From contig USAB01000015.1 of assembly GCA_900552585.1 (NCBI GenBank), forward strand, positions 1 to 27,816: a stretch of 27,816 nt of DNA. Reading direction: 5' to 3'. The DNA is from an uncultured Coriobacteriaceae bacterium. Its GTDB lineage: Bacteria; Actinomycetota; Coriobacteriia; Coriobacteriales; Eggerthellaceae. The notes under the pieces are model-generated. The model did not search any database, had not been told where the DNA came from, and worked only from the letters and a program-made list of their open reading frames with translations. The translations under genes were made by a program, and so were the position numbers. Positions 1 through 8,803 of this stretch are shown here, in pieces (positions within the stretch are counted from its first letter, which is position 1; every line of letters starts with the position of its first letter).

Positions 1-197
1 CGCTGATGCAGGACCGCCTGGTCTTCTTCGCCACGCATCGCCTGCACTGGCTGGCGCAGATGGACCGCATCGTGGTGCTGGAAGGCGGCCGCATTGCCGA
101 GCAGGGCACGCGCACGCAGCTGCAGGAGGCGGACGGCGCGCTGGCACAGCTTATCCGCCGCATGGATCCGGAGGGAGGCCGCTCCCATGGCGCCTGA
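1..197 (+). CDS. cydD: CydD-type ABC transporter subunit, C-terminal end only
   Basis: Partial gene cut by the window start; the frame is open from base 3 to the TGA at 195-197. What remains is the end of an ABC ATPase domain: a switch-histidine stretch (FFATHRLHWLAQMDRIVVLEG), then a typical closing segment with GGRIAEQG. Identification as CydD rests mainly on the next gene, a clear CydC that begins 11 bases before this stop, as in cydDC operons. CydDC is a heterodimeric inner-membrane exporter of thiols/heme-related compounds needed for assembly of cytochrome bd oxidase. The overlap implies translational coupling. Without the N-terminal part it could be another exporter half, but the pairing makes CydD most likely. 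Confidence 0.7.
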   Translation, partial: LMQDRLVFFATHRLHWLAQMDRIVVLEGGRIAEQGTRTQLQEADGALAQLIRRMDPEGGRSHGA

Positions 198-1996
198 GAC
201 CGCCCGCACGCGCACGCGGGACCGCTGGGTGCGCCCGTACTTCGCGAAATACCGCAAGCCGCTGGCACTGGCGCTGGTGCTGGGCTTCGCCGCGTTCGCC
301 TGCTCCGCGCTGCTTATGTTCACGTCGGGCTACCTGATCAGCGGCACGGCCGAACGGCCCGAAGTGGGCCTCATCGCCGTGTACTACCCCATCGTGTTCG
401 TGCAGGTGTTCGGCTTGGGGAAGCCCATCGCCCGCTACCTGGAGCGCCTGTACAGCCACGACTGGGTGTTCCGCATGACCTCCAGCCTGCGCGTGCGCCT
501 GTACCGCATCGTGGAGGCGAACGGCCGCACCATGCACCGCAACCGCAGCATGGGCGATTTCCTGGGGCTGGTGGCCGACGACATCGGGCACCTGCAGAAC
601 CTGTACCTGCGCACCGTGTTCCCCGCCGTCATCGCCTGGCTGCTGTACGCCGCCGTCATCGCGGCGCTGGGCTGGTTCGACGTGCGGTTCGCGCTGGTCA
701 TGCTGCTGGCGCTGGGCGTCACGGTACTCCTGATGCCGCTCGTGTCGCTGCTGGCGAACCGCGCGCGTATGGAGCGGCGGGCACGGACCGGCTGTACCGC
801 ACGCTGACGGACAATGTGCTGGGCGCCGACGACTGGGTGTTCGCCGGGCGCGGTGCGGAATACGCCGAGCGCTCCGCGAACCAGGCGGCGCACGTGCGCG
901 CCGTGCGCAGCGAGCTGGACCGCTATGCGCGGTGGAACGACCTCATCGCCTCCGCCGTGTTCGCCGGCGGCGCGTGCCTGACGCTGCTGTGGGCCGGCGG
1001 CACATTCGACGGGCAGCCCGGCGGGGCGGCCGATTGGATCGCGGCATTCGTGCTGGGCTTCTTCCCGCTCATCGACGCATTCGCGCCCTTGCCCCTGGCG
1101 GCGGCGGAGGCGAATGGGCACCACGCCTCCATCGAGCGGCTGAACGCCCTGCCCGCAGACGGCGACACGGATGTCGTGGACACCGAGGCGGAGGATACGC
1201 GCGAAGGCGCAGAGGCATCGCCGGCTTCAGGCGCCGCCCCCCCCGCCGCGCTGTTGTACTCCCCGCCGCCGTACGCGTGCACGTGCGCAACGTGGCGTAC
1301 ACGTACCCGTCCGGCAGCCGCCGCGTGCTGGACGGTGTGGAGCTGGACATCCCCGCCGGCCAGCATGTGGCCGTGCTGGGCAGGAGCGGATCCGGCAAGA
1401 GCACGCTCGCGCTGCTGCTGCGCGGCGACGCCGTGCCCGACGAAGGCTCCGTGACGGTTGACGGCCGCCATCCGTCCGACATGGGCGAGGCCTCCGCGCG
1501 TTATCTCAGCGTCGTACAACAGCAGCCGTATCTATTCAACCGCACGCTGCGCGAGAACCTGCTGATCGCCCGCCCGAACGCGACGGAGGATCAGCTGCGG
1601 GCCGCACTGCGGGACGTGGGCCTGGAGGGGCTGCTGGCACGCCTGCCGCAGGGCCTGGACACGCTCGTGGACGAGGCGGGCACGCGCTTCTCGGGCGGCG
1701 AGCGCCACCGCATCGCGCTTGCCCGCGTGCTGCTTGCGGACGCGCCGGCCGTGCTGCTGGACGAGCCCACCGTGGGCCTGGACCCGATCACGGAGCAGGC
1801 GCTCATGGACACGCTGCAGCGCACCTTCGCGCAGAAGACGCTCATCATGATCACGCACCACCTGCAGGGCATCGAATCGTTCGACCGCGTCGTGTTCCTG
1901 GAGGACGGCCGCATCGTGCTGGACGGCAGCCCGGAACAGCTGGCACGCACGAGTAAGCGTTACTGCAGACTTCTCTCATTTGACCGCGGTAATTAA
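187..1996 (+). pseudogene. cydC: CydC-type ABC exporter subunit with two frameshifts
   Basis: About 603 codons if the frame is repaired, the usual CydC size (E. coli about 573). The ATG at 187 is preceded by GGAGGGAGG. The first segment (187 to about 780) has the CydC transmembrane signature: RYLERLYSHDWVFR, then LVADDIGHLQNLYLR. The frame then needs one extra base near 778-786 to continue as TDRLYRTLTDNVLGADDWVF. A second one-base loss falls at a run of eight C around 1237-1244. After it the ATPase domain is intact: Walker A GRSGSGKST, signature SGGERHRIALAR, Walker B AVLLDEP, H-loop ITHH. Both lesions are single-base losses at or beside homopolymers, so sequencing or assembly error is as likely as real inactivation. 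If real, cytochrome bd maturation would be affected. Confidence 0.82.
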
Positions 1997-2074
1997 TAAA
2001 CGCCTGATGAGAGCCGCTGTAAGGCATTCGGCGACGGCTGGGTGCCCGATGCCGAATCCTTTCTGCGCGCAACA

Positions 2075-2103
2075 TTGACAAAGCGCGCGCTAACCCGTAC
2101 AAA
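2075..2103 (+). promoter_or_regulatory. Sigma-70 type promoter for the O-acetylation operon
   Basis: TTGACA at 2075-2080 is a perfect -35 hexamer. After exactly 17 bases comes TACAAA at 2098-2103 (4 of 6 matches to the -10 consensus). It lies in the 258-base gap after cydC and points at the MBOAT gene, giving a leader of about 145 nt. The rest of the gap holds no gene. Confidence 0.6.
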
Positions 2104-2188
2104 CATTCCAGGATTGTGGGAAAACGGGAATACGGGAGGCGTGTGCCCATATGCGGCATGCCGGCTGATGTAATTCTTTTTTTCATGC

Positions 2189-2212
2189 GCTGCAGGCTTT
2201 CTTCGCTGCAGC
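2189..2212 (+). repeat. Inverted repeat (hairpin) in the leader of the MBOAT gene
   Basis: GCTGCAG (2189-2195) and CTGCAGC (2206-2212) form a perfect 7-bp stem with a 10-base loop, about 40 bases before the ATG at 2255. A run of seven T (2177-2183) lies just upstream rather than downstream, so this is not a standard terminator for the MBOAT transcript. Its role is unknown; it could affect leader stability. Confidence 0.35.
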
Positions 2213-2254
2213 CATCCTCATCAATCGAAGCGTCAACCGGATGCAGGGGTAGCT

Positions 2255-3667
2255 ATGGTCTTTTCCAGCCTTCTGTTCATATTCTTGTTCCTGGCATTGA
2301 ACCTGCTGGTCTACTGGCTGGTGGACAAGAAGTACCGCAACCACGTGCTGCTGGGCTTCTCGCTGGTGTTCTACGCATGGGGCGGCCCGGAATTCCTGCT
2401 GCTGCTTATCGGCGACACGTTCGTGTGCTGGCTGTTCGCCCTGCTCATAGACCGTGCGCAAACGCAGCAGCAGAAGAAGCGCTACCTGATCCTGCCGCTC
2501 ATCATCCTGCTGGGCGTGTTCAAGTACACCGGCTTCATCCTGGGCAACTGGAAGGCGCTGTTCGGCGTACCCGAGGTCATCCCCCAGTTCCTGCTGCCCA
2601 TTGGCATCTCGTTCTACACGTTCCAGCTGATCAGCTACGTCGTGGACGTGTATCGCGGCGACGTGGCGCCGCAGCCGAGGTTCTGGAAGCTGCTGCTGTA
2701 CGCCAGCCTGTTCCACCAGTGCATCGCCGGCCCCATCGTCCGCTACGAGACCATCGCCGACGAGATAGACGAGCGCCACGTGACGCGCGCCGACGTGTAT
2801 GCGGGCATCCGCCGCTTCGCCGTGGGCCTGGCGAAGAAGGCCGTCCTGGCAAACAGCTGCGCCTCCGTAGCCGACTCGCTGCTGAACGGCGGCGTGGACG
2901 CGCTGGCCTCCCAGCCCGCCGCCACGCTCTGGCTGGCCATGCTGTTCTACATGTTCCAGATCTACTTCGACTTCTCCGCATATTCCGACATGGCCATCGG
3001 CATGGGCCGCATGGTGGGCTTCCACTACTTGGAGAACTTCGACCATCCCTACATGGCATATTCCGTGCAGAACTTCTGGCGGCGCTGGCACATCTCGCTG
3101 TCCACCTGGTTCCGCGACTACGTGTACATCCCGCTGGGCGGCAGCCGCTGCCCCGACAAGATCATCGTGCGCAACTACCTGATTGTCTGGAGTCTGACGG
3201 GCTTCTGGCACGGGGCCAGCTGGAACTTCATCTTCTGGGGCCTGTTCTACTTCGCCTTCCTGATATTGGAGCGCTTCGTAATCAAGGGCCGCATGCCGCG
3301 CTGGATAGGGCATGTCTACACGCTGCTGGTGGTCTATTTCGGCTGGGTGCTGTTCCGCTTCCCGGATTCGGGCGAGCTTGCCACGGTGATCGCCGGCATG
3401 TTCGGCTTCGGGTCGGGCGGCATCCTCACATTGCAGACCGAGACGCTGTTCCTGCAGAACGTCTTCCTCATCATCTTCTGCGTGATCGCCTGCACGGACT
3501 TCGGCACCCGCCTGCGCAACCGCATTTTGCAGGACGTGCAGCCGGGCACCGCGCTGTTCAAGGCCGTCATGGTCATCGATGCCATCACGCCCATCTTCCT
3601 GGTGCTGCTGGCAACCGTGGCGCTGGTGGGCGACAGCTACAACCCATTCATCTATTTCAGGTTCTAA
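2255..3667 (+). CDS. MBOAT-family membrane O-acyltransferase (AlgI/DltB-like)
   Basis: 470 aa, polytopic, starting with a hydrophobic helix (MVFSSLLFIFLFLALNLLVY). Members of this family move acyl (usually acetyl) groups across the membrane to surface polysaccharide or teichoic acid. Family hallmarks visible are LPIGISFYTFQLISYVVDVYRG near residues 110-132, FFDFSAYSDMAIGMGR-like YFDFSAYSDMAIG, NFWRRWHISLSTWFRDYVYIPLGG with His279, and the catalytic histidine His319 in LTGFWHGASWNF. Length fits AlgI (about 480-520 aa). The start has the weak Shine-Dalgarno AGGGG. The gene is 15 bases upstream of a DHHW/AlgX-like gene, the usual partner pair, so surface-polymer O-acetylation is likely. The acceptor polymer cannot be told from the sequence. 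Confidence 0.88.
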   Translation: MVFSSLLFIFLFLALNLLVYWLVDKKYRNHVLLGFSLVFYAWGGPEFLLLLIGDTFVCWLFALLIDRAQTQQQKKRYLILPLIILLGVFKYTGFILGNWKALFGVPEVIPQFLLPIGISFYTFQLISYVVDVYRGDVAPQPRFWKLLLYASLFHQCIAGPIVRYETIADEIDERHVTRADVYAGIRRFAVGLAKKAVLANSCASVADSLLNGGVDALASQPAATLWLAMLFYMFQIYFDFSAYSDMAIGMGRMVGFHYLENFDHPYMAYSVQNFWRRWHISLSTWFRDYVYIPLGGSRCPDKIIVRNYLIVWSLTGFWHGASWNFIFWGLFYFAFLILERFVIKGRMPRWIGHVYTLLVVYFGWVLFRFPDSGELATVIAGMFGFGSGGILTLQTETLFLQNVFLIIFCVIACTDFGTRLRNRILQDVQPGTALFKAVMVIDAITPIFLVLLATVALVGDSYNPFIYFRF

Positions 3668-3682
3668 GGAGGCGAAGCGACG

Positions 3683-5539
3683 ATGACGGACAATCGAAAC
3701 AGATATTCCAAAGGCAAGACGCCCAAGCAACCGCACCGGCGCCGCGCGAATGACGGGCGCGCCGCGCGCGAAAACGGCACCGCCCGCCGTCCGGACCCGC
3801 AGCCGCGCCGCCGCCCCAGCGTGAACGACCGCACCCGCTCCAGGCGCCCCTCCATGCAGAACGCATCCGCAGAGCGCACCGCTGCCCGCGGCGCGCAGCA
3901 TTGTCCCGTCCAGGACGGCCGTCCGCACGCTGCAAGCCAATCGAGGCGCGAACCCGCCCACCGCCCGGTGCCACAGGGCTCCCCGTCTGCGCGCAACCGC
4001 AGTCAGGTCGCCAGCAGCACCCGGAGGCACAGTGCAGCGCCGCATGCCCGCCGCGCCGCCGTGAGCACGAACCCCCTGCTGCGCGCCATTCAGCGATTCC
4101 AGCCGTACGACAGCGCGACAAGCGACAACGAGACACCCGCCGAACAGACTGTCGAACGCGCGCGCTCGCCCTATTACGACTGGCTCGTGAAAGCGTTCGC
4201 CGCTGTGCTGGGCATCGGCCTGATACTGGGTCTGCTGCTGTTCCTGCGTCCGACCGTTTCAGCGTCCGAGAACCGCATGCTGACGCAGTTCCCGCAGTTC
4301 ACCTGGGATTCTTTCCTGAACGGCGACTGGACTAAGGGCATATCCACCTGGTATTCCGACACCTACCCGTTCCGCGACCAGCTTATCTCGCTGGACCAGG
4401 CATTCAACTCGCTGTACGGCATCAACACGGACACGCAGATGTACGGCGGCGTGACGCATACGGATGCCATCCCGGATTCCGGCAGCTCCGACAGCCCGTC
4501 GAGCTCGGAGAAGACGCCCGCGAAGCTTCCTAAGGACTACAACGCATCCGATTTGGAAAACGCCGTGGAAGGCCAGGTGACGGAGGGACTGTACGTCAAG
4601 GACGGCGCCGCCTATGCCGGTTACGGCTTCACGAAGGACGCAGCCACCACGTATGCCGACGCCATCAACACGGCGCACGACGCGCTGGACGGCACAACGC
4701 AGGTCTACTCCATCCTGGTGCCGAACAACTCCGCTGTATTGCTGTCCGACGACGAGCTGAAGGCCATGGGCGGCTCCGACCAGGGGCAGGCCATCAACTA
4801 CTACTACAGCCTGTACAAGGACGGCGTGAAGACCATCGACACGCTGGACACGCTCAAGCAGCATAAGGACGAATACCTGTACTTCCGCACGGACCACCAT
4901 TGGACATCGCTTGCCGCGTATTACGTGTACCAGAAGTTCTGTGAGGCGAAGGGCATCGACCCGCACAATATCGATAACTTCAAAGAAGTGGACTTCAGCG
5001 GCTTCCTGGGCTCGTACTACTCGAAGCTGAACACACCGGCCATGAAGGCGAACCCCGATACCGTCCAGGCATGGATTCCAAACGACACGAACAAGATGAC
5101 GTATACGGATTCCAGCGGCAACACGGTGAAGTGGAACGTCATTCGCAAGGATGTGAAGGATTGGGCGGCGAACTCGAAGTACAGCTGCTTCATCGGCGGC
5201 GACCAACCGTGGGCGGAAATCCACAACCCGAAGATCGACGACGGCTCCAGCTGCCTGGTGCTGAAGGAGTCGTACGGCAACTCGTTCGTGCCGTGGCTCG
5301 TTGACCACTACCAAACCGTATACATCGCGGATTTCCGCTATACCACGCAGAACGTGGCGGACTTCTGCAAGGAACACAACGTCAACGACCTGATTGTCAT
5401 CAACAACATCCAGATCATCGGCAGCACGGAGGTAGCCGGCAAGATTCAGAGTCTGCTGACGCCCACCGGCAGCGAGACGGACAGCGGCTCGTCCGACGAT
5501 TCGGATGGGTCGGAAAGCACGGTCTCGAACGGCAACTAG
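3683..5539 (+). CDS. DHHW/AlgX-like O-acetylation protein with long basic N-terminal tail
   Basis: 618 aa with a strong SD (AAGGAGG) before the ATG, 15 bases after the MBOAT gene. Residues 1 to about 165 are low-complexity, rich in Arg, Pro, Ser and Ala, and presumably cytoplasmic. One membrane helix follows (about 168-190, AAVLGIGLILGLLLFL), then an extracellular SGNH-hydrolase-like domain. The entry motif SENRMLTQFP and YSDTYPFRDQ are typical of the family. The DHHW motif is at Asp404-His405-His406-Trp407, and ESYGNSF carries Ser530. By analogy with AlgJ/AlgX, Asp404, His406 and Ser530 are the likely catalytic triad. The last 25 residues are Ser/Asp-rich. It probably transfers the acetyl group delivered by the MBOAT protein to a cell-surface polymer. 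The long tail is unusual; the polymer is unknown. Confidence 0.85.
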   Translation: MTDNRNRYSKGKTPKQPHRRRANDGRAARENGTARRPDPQPRRRPSVNDRTRSRRPSMQNASAERTAARGAQHCPVQDGRPHAASQSRREPAHRPVPQGSPSARNRSQVASSTRRHSAAPHARRAAVSTNPLLRAIQRFQPYDSATSDNETPAEQTVERARSPYYDWLVKAFAAVLGIGLILGLLLFLRPTVSASENRMLTQFPQFTWDSFLNGDWTKGISTWYSDTYPFRDQLISLDQAFNSLYGINTDTQMYGGVTHTDAIPDSGSSDSPSSSEKTPAKLPKDYNASDLENAVEGQVTEGLYVKDGAAYAGYGFTKDAATTYADAINTAHDALDGTTQVYSILVPNNSAVLLSDDELKAMGGSDQGQAINYYYSLYKDGVKTIDTLDTLKQHKDEYLYFRTDHHWTSLAAYYVYQKFCEAKGIDPHNIDNFKEVDFSGFLGSYYSKLNTPAMKANPDTVQAWIPNDTNKMTYTDSSGNTVKWNVIRKDVKDWAANSKYSCFIGGDQPWAEIHNPKIDDGSSCLVLKESYGNSFVPWLVDHYQTVYIADFRYTTQNVADFCKEHNVNDLIVINNIQIIGSTEVAGKIQSLLTPTGSETDSGSSDDSDGSESTVSNGN

Positions 5540-5561
5540 GCAGCCAGTGCACTACAACGAC

Positions 5562-5597
5562 AAGGCGGCGGGATGCCATCGGACATCCTGCCGCCTT
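5562..5597. terminator. Strong hairpin between convergent genes, probable bidirectional terminator
   Basis: AAGGCGGCGGGATG (5562-5575) pairs with CATCCTGCCGCCTT (5584-5597), a 14-bp stem with one G-U pair and an 8-base loop. It lies 23 bases after the plus-strand DHHW stop and 39 bases after the minus-strand stop of the nucleoid-associated protein gene. The T tract is poor on both strands, so efficiency as an intrinsic terminator is uncertain, but position and stem strength fit. Confidence 0.65.
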
Positions 5598-5635
5598 CCC
5601 TATCGGCCGCCTTACCTGCTTTTGCCGATATCCGG

Positions 5636-6721
5636 CTAGCGGTTCTCTATGTGGTTGATGTTCTTCAATTGGATGGAGATGCGCCCGTCTGCCTCGCTGG
5701 TGAACGTGATGTACTCCGAGGTTTTGCTGTACTCCGCCGGGAACGTGATCTCGATGCCCGTATCCGTGCGGATCTTATGCGTCTTCGCCACACGGCGCAC
5801 GGCCTCGCGCTCCAGCGGCATATGCTCCGGAAGCTCGCGCGCCGACGCCGCCTCGTCGAACCGCTCGCAGGCCTGCGGATTGTCCTCGAACACGTCTTCG
5901 GCCAACAGCGCCAGGTCCAGGTCGTCCGATTCCCGGGCGTTCTCCGAAGCGTACGATTTCGCCTTCGCCACGGCCTCGCCTACATTCGCGCCGTATTCCT
6001 GCGCAACCTCCTCCACGAGCTCCGTTACAGCGGAGAACGCCTCCTTCGGCGATGCCTCCATGGAGCACTGCAGCAGGCCCTCGGGAATCAGGTAGCGCTC
6101 TTCGCCGGCAATCGTGCGCTTCTTGTCCTGGAATTCCACGGCCAGCGTGCGCAAGTCGATGATGGCATACGAGGCCACCTTCTGCGACGGGTTCGGCAAC
6201 ACGGCGTAATGGCGCACAATGTCGTTGCGCTGGCCGGAATCGCCGCATCCCACCTCGTGCATGTACGCCTGCTTGCTCTCCAGCAGCAATAGGGCGAAGC
6301 AGCGTTTCGATACGCTGCCGTAGCGCTCCGGAGCATCCGTTTCGCCCGCGCCGTCGGCTATCTCGGCGGCATCGGCGGGCATCTTCTTCGGCTCGTCCTC
6401 GAAATCCACCACCAGCAGATCCGTGGAAACGGATTTCTCCATACGCCCCAGCTCCGTGGCCAGATATTCCGCAATCTGGCAGGATAGGTCCGTGAAATCG
6501 CGTTCTCCGCGGAAATAGCGGCTCAGCTCCTCGGCGAACATACTGCCATCGGAAAACGAGCCATGCATGTTATCCAGATTCCCCGCCGCCTTGCGAACAT
6601 GACGCGCAACGAAGTTCTTCGCGCTCTTGTTCGAAAGGTCCAGCTCCTCCTGGGCGAACACATTCACGCACGATACGAAGTCGAAGACGTGCAGTATGGC
6701 ATGGTTGATCTTGAGGGACAT
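5636..6721 (-). CDS. 37-kDa nucleoid-associated protein family (NdpA/YejK-like)
   Basis: 361 aa (E. coli YejK about 335). The N-terminus (MSLKINHAILHVFDFVSCVN) resembles the family's opening beta strands. The middle contains ALLLLESKQAYMHEVG. The most diagnostic stretch is KVASYAIIDLRTLAVEFQDK followed by RYLIPEGLLQCSMEASPKEAF, and the C-terminus ends in ITFPAEYSKTSEYITF. Family members bind the nucleoid; their molecular role is poorly known. The start at 6721 has a weak SD (AGGGTGG). It is transcribed alone: 139 bases separate it from the methyltransferase stop upstream, and the shared hairpin at 5562-5597 follows it. No functional link to the formate dehydrogenase genes is evident. Confidence 0.8.
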   Translation of the reverse strand: MSLKINHAILHVFDFVSCVNVFAQEELDLSNKSAKNFVARHVRKAAGNLDNMHGSFSDGSMFAEELSRYFRGERDFTDLSCQIAEYLATELGRMEKSVSTDLLVVDFEDEPKKMPADAAEIADGAGETDAPERYGSVSKRCFALLLLESKQAYMHEVGCGDSGQRNDIVRHYAVLPNPSQKVASYAIIDLRTLAVEFQDKKRTIAGEERYLIPEGLLQCSMEASPKEAFSAVTELVEEVAQEYGANVGEAVAKAKSYASENARESDDLDLALLAEDVFEDNPQACERFDEAASARELPEHMPLEREAVRRVAKTHKIRTDTGIEITFPAEYSKTSEYITFTSEADGRISIQLKNINHIENR

Positions 6722-6860
6722 GAATCCACCCTATCTCGGCGCAGAGAGCACCGGCTTCCTACATTGCGGTTTGCGGCCATCTAGCATAGCACGCCCTCAG
6801 GTGCCCACAGCCGAATACCCGCTCGCACGCACGCAGGCGCCCCTGTGCAACCAAATATCC

Positions 6861-7760
6861 TCAGCGACGCACGTCCCAGGATATGAATGCCCAGGCGAAC
6901 TCGCGCGGCACATCGACGCGATACGGCAGCGCCTGCGCCACATCGCCGGCATCTTGTCGCGACCACACGCGAATCTCTCCCTCGGCGCCCTCGCCCGCCG
7001 CATCCTCTGCAAGATGCGTTTCAAGCCAGGCGCGCAAGTCGTTCTCCAAGTGCACGCGTTTGCCACCTTGCGGCGGATCGACCGCGAAATCGAACATGCG
7101 CGCATACGTGGCAAATGCCTCTTCGGCGCTTGCGAAGCGATCGTAGCGCTCCGAGCGGATGAAGCTCACTTCGGGCTGGTAGCCGTCTTGGCACAATACC
7201 CCGAACACGAACGAGGCATCTTGGTGGCCGATGCCCCTTAGCCCCAGATCTCGGAACAGCGCCGGGAACACGCGCGGCGACATGCCCGCCGTCACCGTCA
7301 CGCAGGCCTTGCGGCGCGCCACGCCGGACAGCTTGCGCAGCGAGTCCTGAAGGTCCGCCGTAATAATAGAGCGCGAAGCGCAGGCCACATCCGCAGAGCA
7401 CGGCAGCACCCCTGCCGCTTCCCAGTCGTCATCCCAGGACAGCAACTTCGTTTTGATAAGCAGATCCAGACCGTCCGGAATGCCGGCACGCAGGCGCTGC
7501 AGCATCACCGGGCTGAAATCGCAGGCCAGCACCCCGTGGCCTCTCCGCGCCGCCGGAATGGCCAGCGTACCGGCACCGCAGCCCATATCGAACAGCGTCT
7601 CGCCTGGCAGCAGCCGGGCGCGATCCAGGAATTCCTCGGAATAGTCGCTGGGGCCGAACTTCGTCACCTCGTCGCGGGCACGCCGATCCCAATGTGCCGC
7701 ATCGTCCGGCTTACGCCGAATCTGCGCTTGCCTGCGCCACTCTTCCCCGAAATCCAACAT
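6861..7760 (-). CDS. Class I SAM-dependent methyltransferase
   Basis: 299 aa from the ATG at 7760-7758, preceded by AGAGGGAG. The fold is shown by motif I, LFDMGCGAGTL, with Asp58 and glycines 60, 62, 64, and by a motif II acid, Asp81, in LACDFSPVML. The substrate is unknown. The C-terminal half has RYDRFASAEEAFATYARMFDF, a pattern seen in small-molecule methyltransferases. The gene follows fdhD on the same strand after 152 bases, and the frame stays open back into fdhD (to 8012), so a longer protein from a non-ATG start is possible. No extra conserved domain is seen there, and the good SD supports 7760. Its position suggests a link to formate dehydrogenase or Mo-cofactor metabolism; this is inference only. 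Confidence 0.8.
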   Translation of the reverse strand: MLDFGEEWRRQAQIRRKPDDAAHWDRRARDEVTKFGPSDYSEEFLDRARLLPGETLFDMGCGAGTLAIPAARRGHGVLACDFSPVMLQRLRAGIPDGLDLLIKTKLLSWDDDWEAAGVLPCSADVACASRSIITADLQDSLRKLSGVARRKACVTVTAGMSPRVFPALFRDLGLRGIGHQDASFVFGVLCQDGYQPEVSFIRSERYDRFASAEEAFATYARMFDFAVDPPQGGKRVHLENDLRAWLETHLAEDAAGEGAEGEIRVWSRQDAGDVAQALPYRVDVPREFAWAFISWDVRR

Positions 7761-7912
7761 AGCCGCGCACTCCCTCTCGTTTTCCGCCTGCCGTTGCCGC
7801 GAATACCCCTCTATCGCCGCAATGGACGATGCGCATTGCGCACGTATCAGAGCGAAACCTCCGCCATCCGCCAACAGCGCTTTCTGCCATCGCGCCGCTC
7901 GGAGCAATGCGA

Positions 7913-8803
7913 TTAGGCGCGCTCTGCACCCGATTCGCACGATGGCGCCGCACCCGATTCCTTCGATGCCTGCGCCTGCCGTGCCAGCGTTCCGTCGTCT
8001 GTCACGGCGCACGGATCGTTGTACACCATAAACGAATCGGAATGCGCCGAGCAGATCAGCGTCAGGTCGAATGTTCGCGCCATTTCCACCGTCAGATCAG
8101 TGGGAACCGCCTTCGACACCAGCACGGGCACCTGGGCGCGAATAGCCTTCACCGCCATGTCCGTGGGAATGCGGCCGCTGGTGAACACCGTGCATTGCCG
8201 CAGGTCAACCCCATCGATAAGCGCCTGCCCCACCACTTTGTCGAATGCGTTGTGACGCCCCAGGTCCTCGTAGCTGTACAGTACTTCCGCGCCGCGCGCC
8301 AGATAGCAGCTATGCACGCCGAACGAGCGGCGGTGCATCGGGGAATCTCCCTCGAACACGCGCGCCAGGGCGAAGATGTCTTCGGTCTCCCACGCAATGG
8401 GGCGCACCGGCTGCACGTCCTCGCCCTTCACGAAATACCCGTTAAGGTTCCTGTTGAACGTACAGCAGGTGGGCACGGCCTGCTCCGTGCGCTTCGAGAC
8501 GTCGGCCTGACGATCGGCCAGGTACACCAGCACGCGCGTAGAGTATTCGCACAGCCACACCTCGTCGATCTCGTCGATGCCGCCGATCATATTCTCCGTA
8601 TACAGACGCCCCACCACCAGCTCGACGATATGGTCCGCCGAGCACATAAGCGTCATGGTCAGCTCGCCGTTCACATATACGCGCACCGCGTTTTCATTCT
8701 GCAAGCGATAATCCCTGCACTCCCGTCCGCCGTCCGCCGAAACGGAAATGCACGGATAAGAAGATTGCTGCTCGATGGGCAGCGATTGATCGATGATTCG
8801 CAT
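7913..8803 (-). CDS. fdhD: Formate dehydrogenase accessory sulfurtransferase FdhD
   Basis: 296 aa, usual length for FdhD, which moves sulfur from the cysteine desulfurase to the bis-MGD cofactor, making formate dehydrogenase active. Family signatures are VYVNGELTMTLMCSADHIVELVVGRLYTE-type N-terminal strands, YSYEDLGRHNAFDKVVGQAL and FTSGRIPTDMAVKAI. The sulfur-carrying cysteines, CxxC in E. coli (121/124), appear here as adjacent Cys113-Cys114 in PTCCTFN, a variant worth noting. The C-terminal 35 residues (after AVTDDG) look poorly conserved. The SD GGGAAG is 4 bases from the ATG and part of a palindrome CCCTTAAGGG (8810-8819). The gene is divergent from the ModE-type regulator and precedes the methyltransferase. 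Confidence 0.93.
   Translation of the reverse strand: MRIIDQSLPIEQQSSYPCISVSADGGRECRDYRLQNENAVRVYVNGELTMTLMCSADHIVELVVGRLYTENMIGGIDEIDEVWLCEYSTRVLVYLADRQADVSKRTEQAVPTCCTFNRNLNGYFVKGEDVQPVRPIAWETEDIFALARVFEGDSPMHRRSFGVHSCYLARGAEVLYSYEDLGRHNAFDKVVGQALIDGVDLRQCTVFTSGRIPTDMAVKAIRAQVPVLVSKAVPTDLTVEMARTFDLTLICSAHSDSFMVYNDPCAVTDDGTLARQAQASKESGAAPSCESGAERA

Noticed and set aside
2140..2183. CGGCATGCCG plus T7 run as a terminator of cydDC
   Set aside because: The palindrome can form only a 3-bp stem with a 4-base loop, and the T run is 13 bases away.
2183..4045. 620-codon minus-strand frame opposite the O-acetylation genes
   Set aside because: The composition is a shadow (His/Gln/Val-rich) with no motif; the plus strand encodes the MBOAT and DHHW families clearly.
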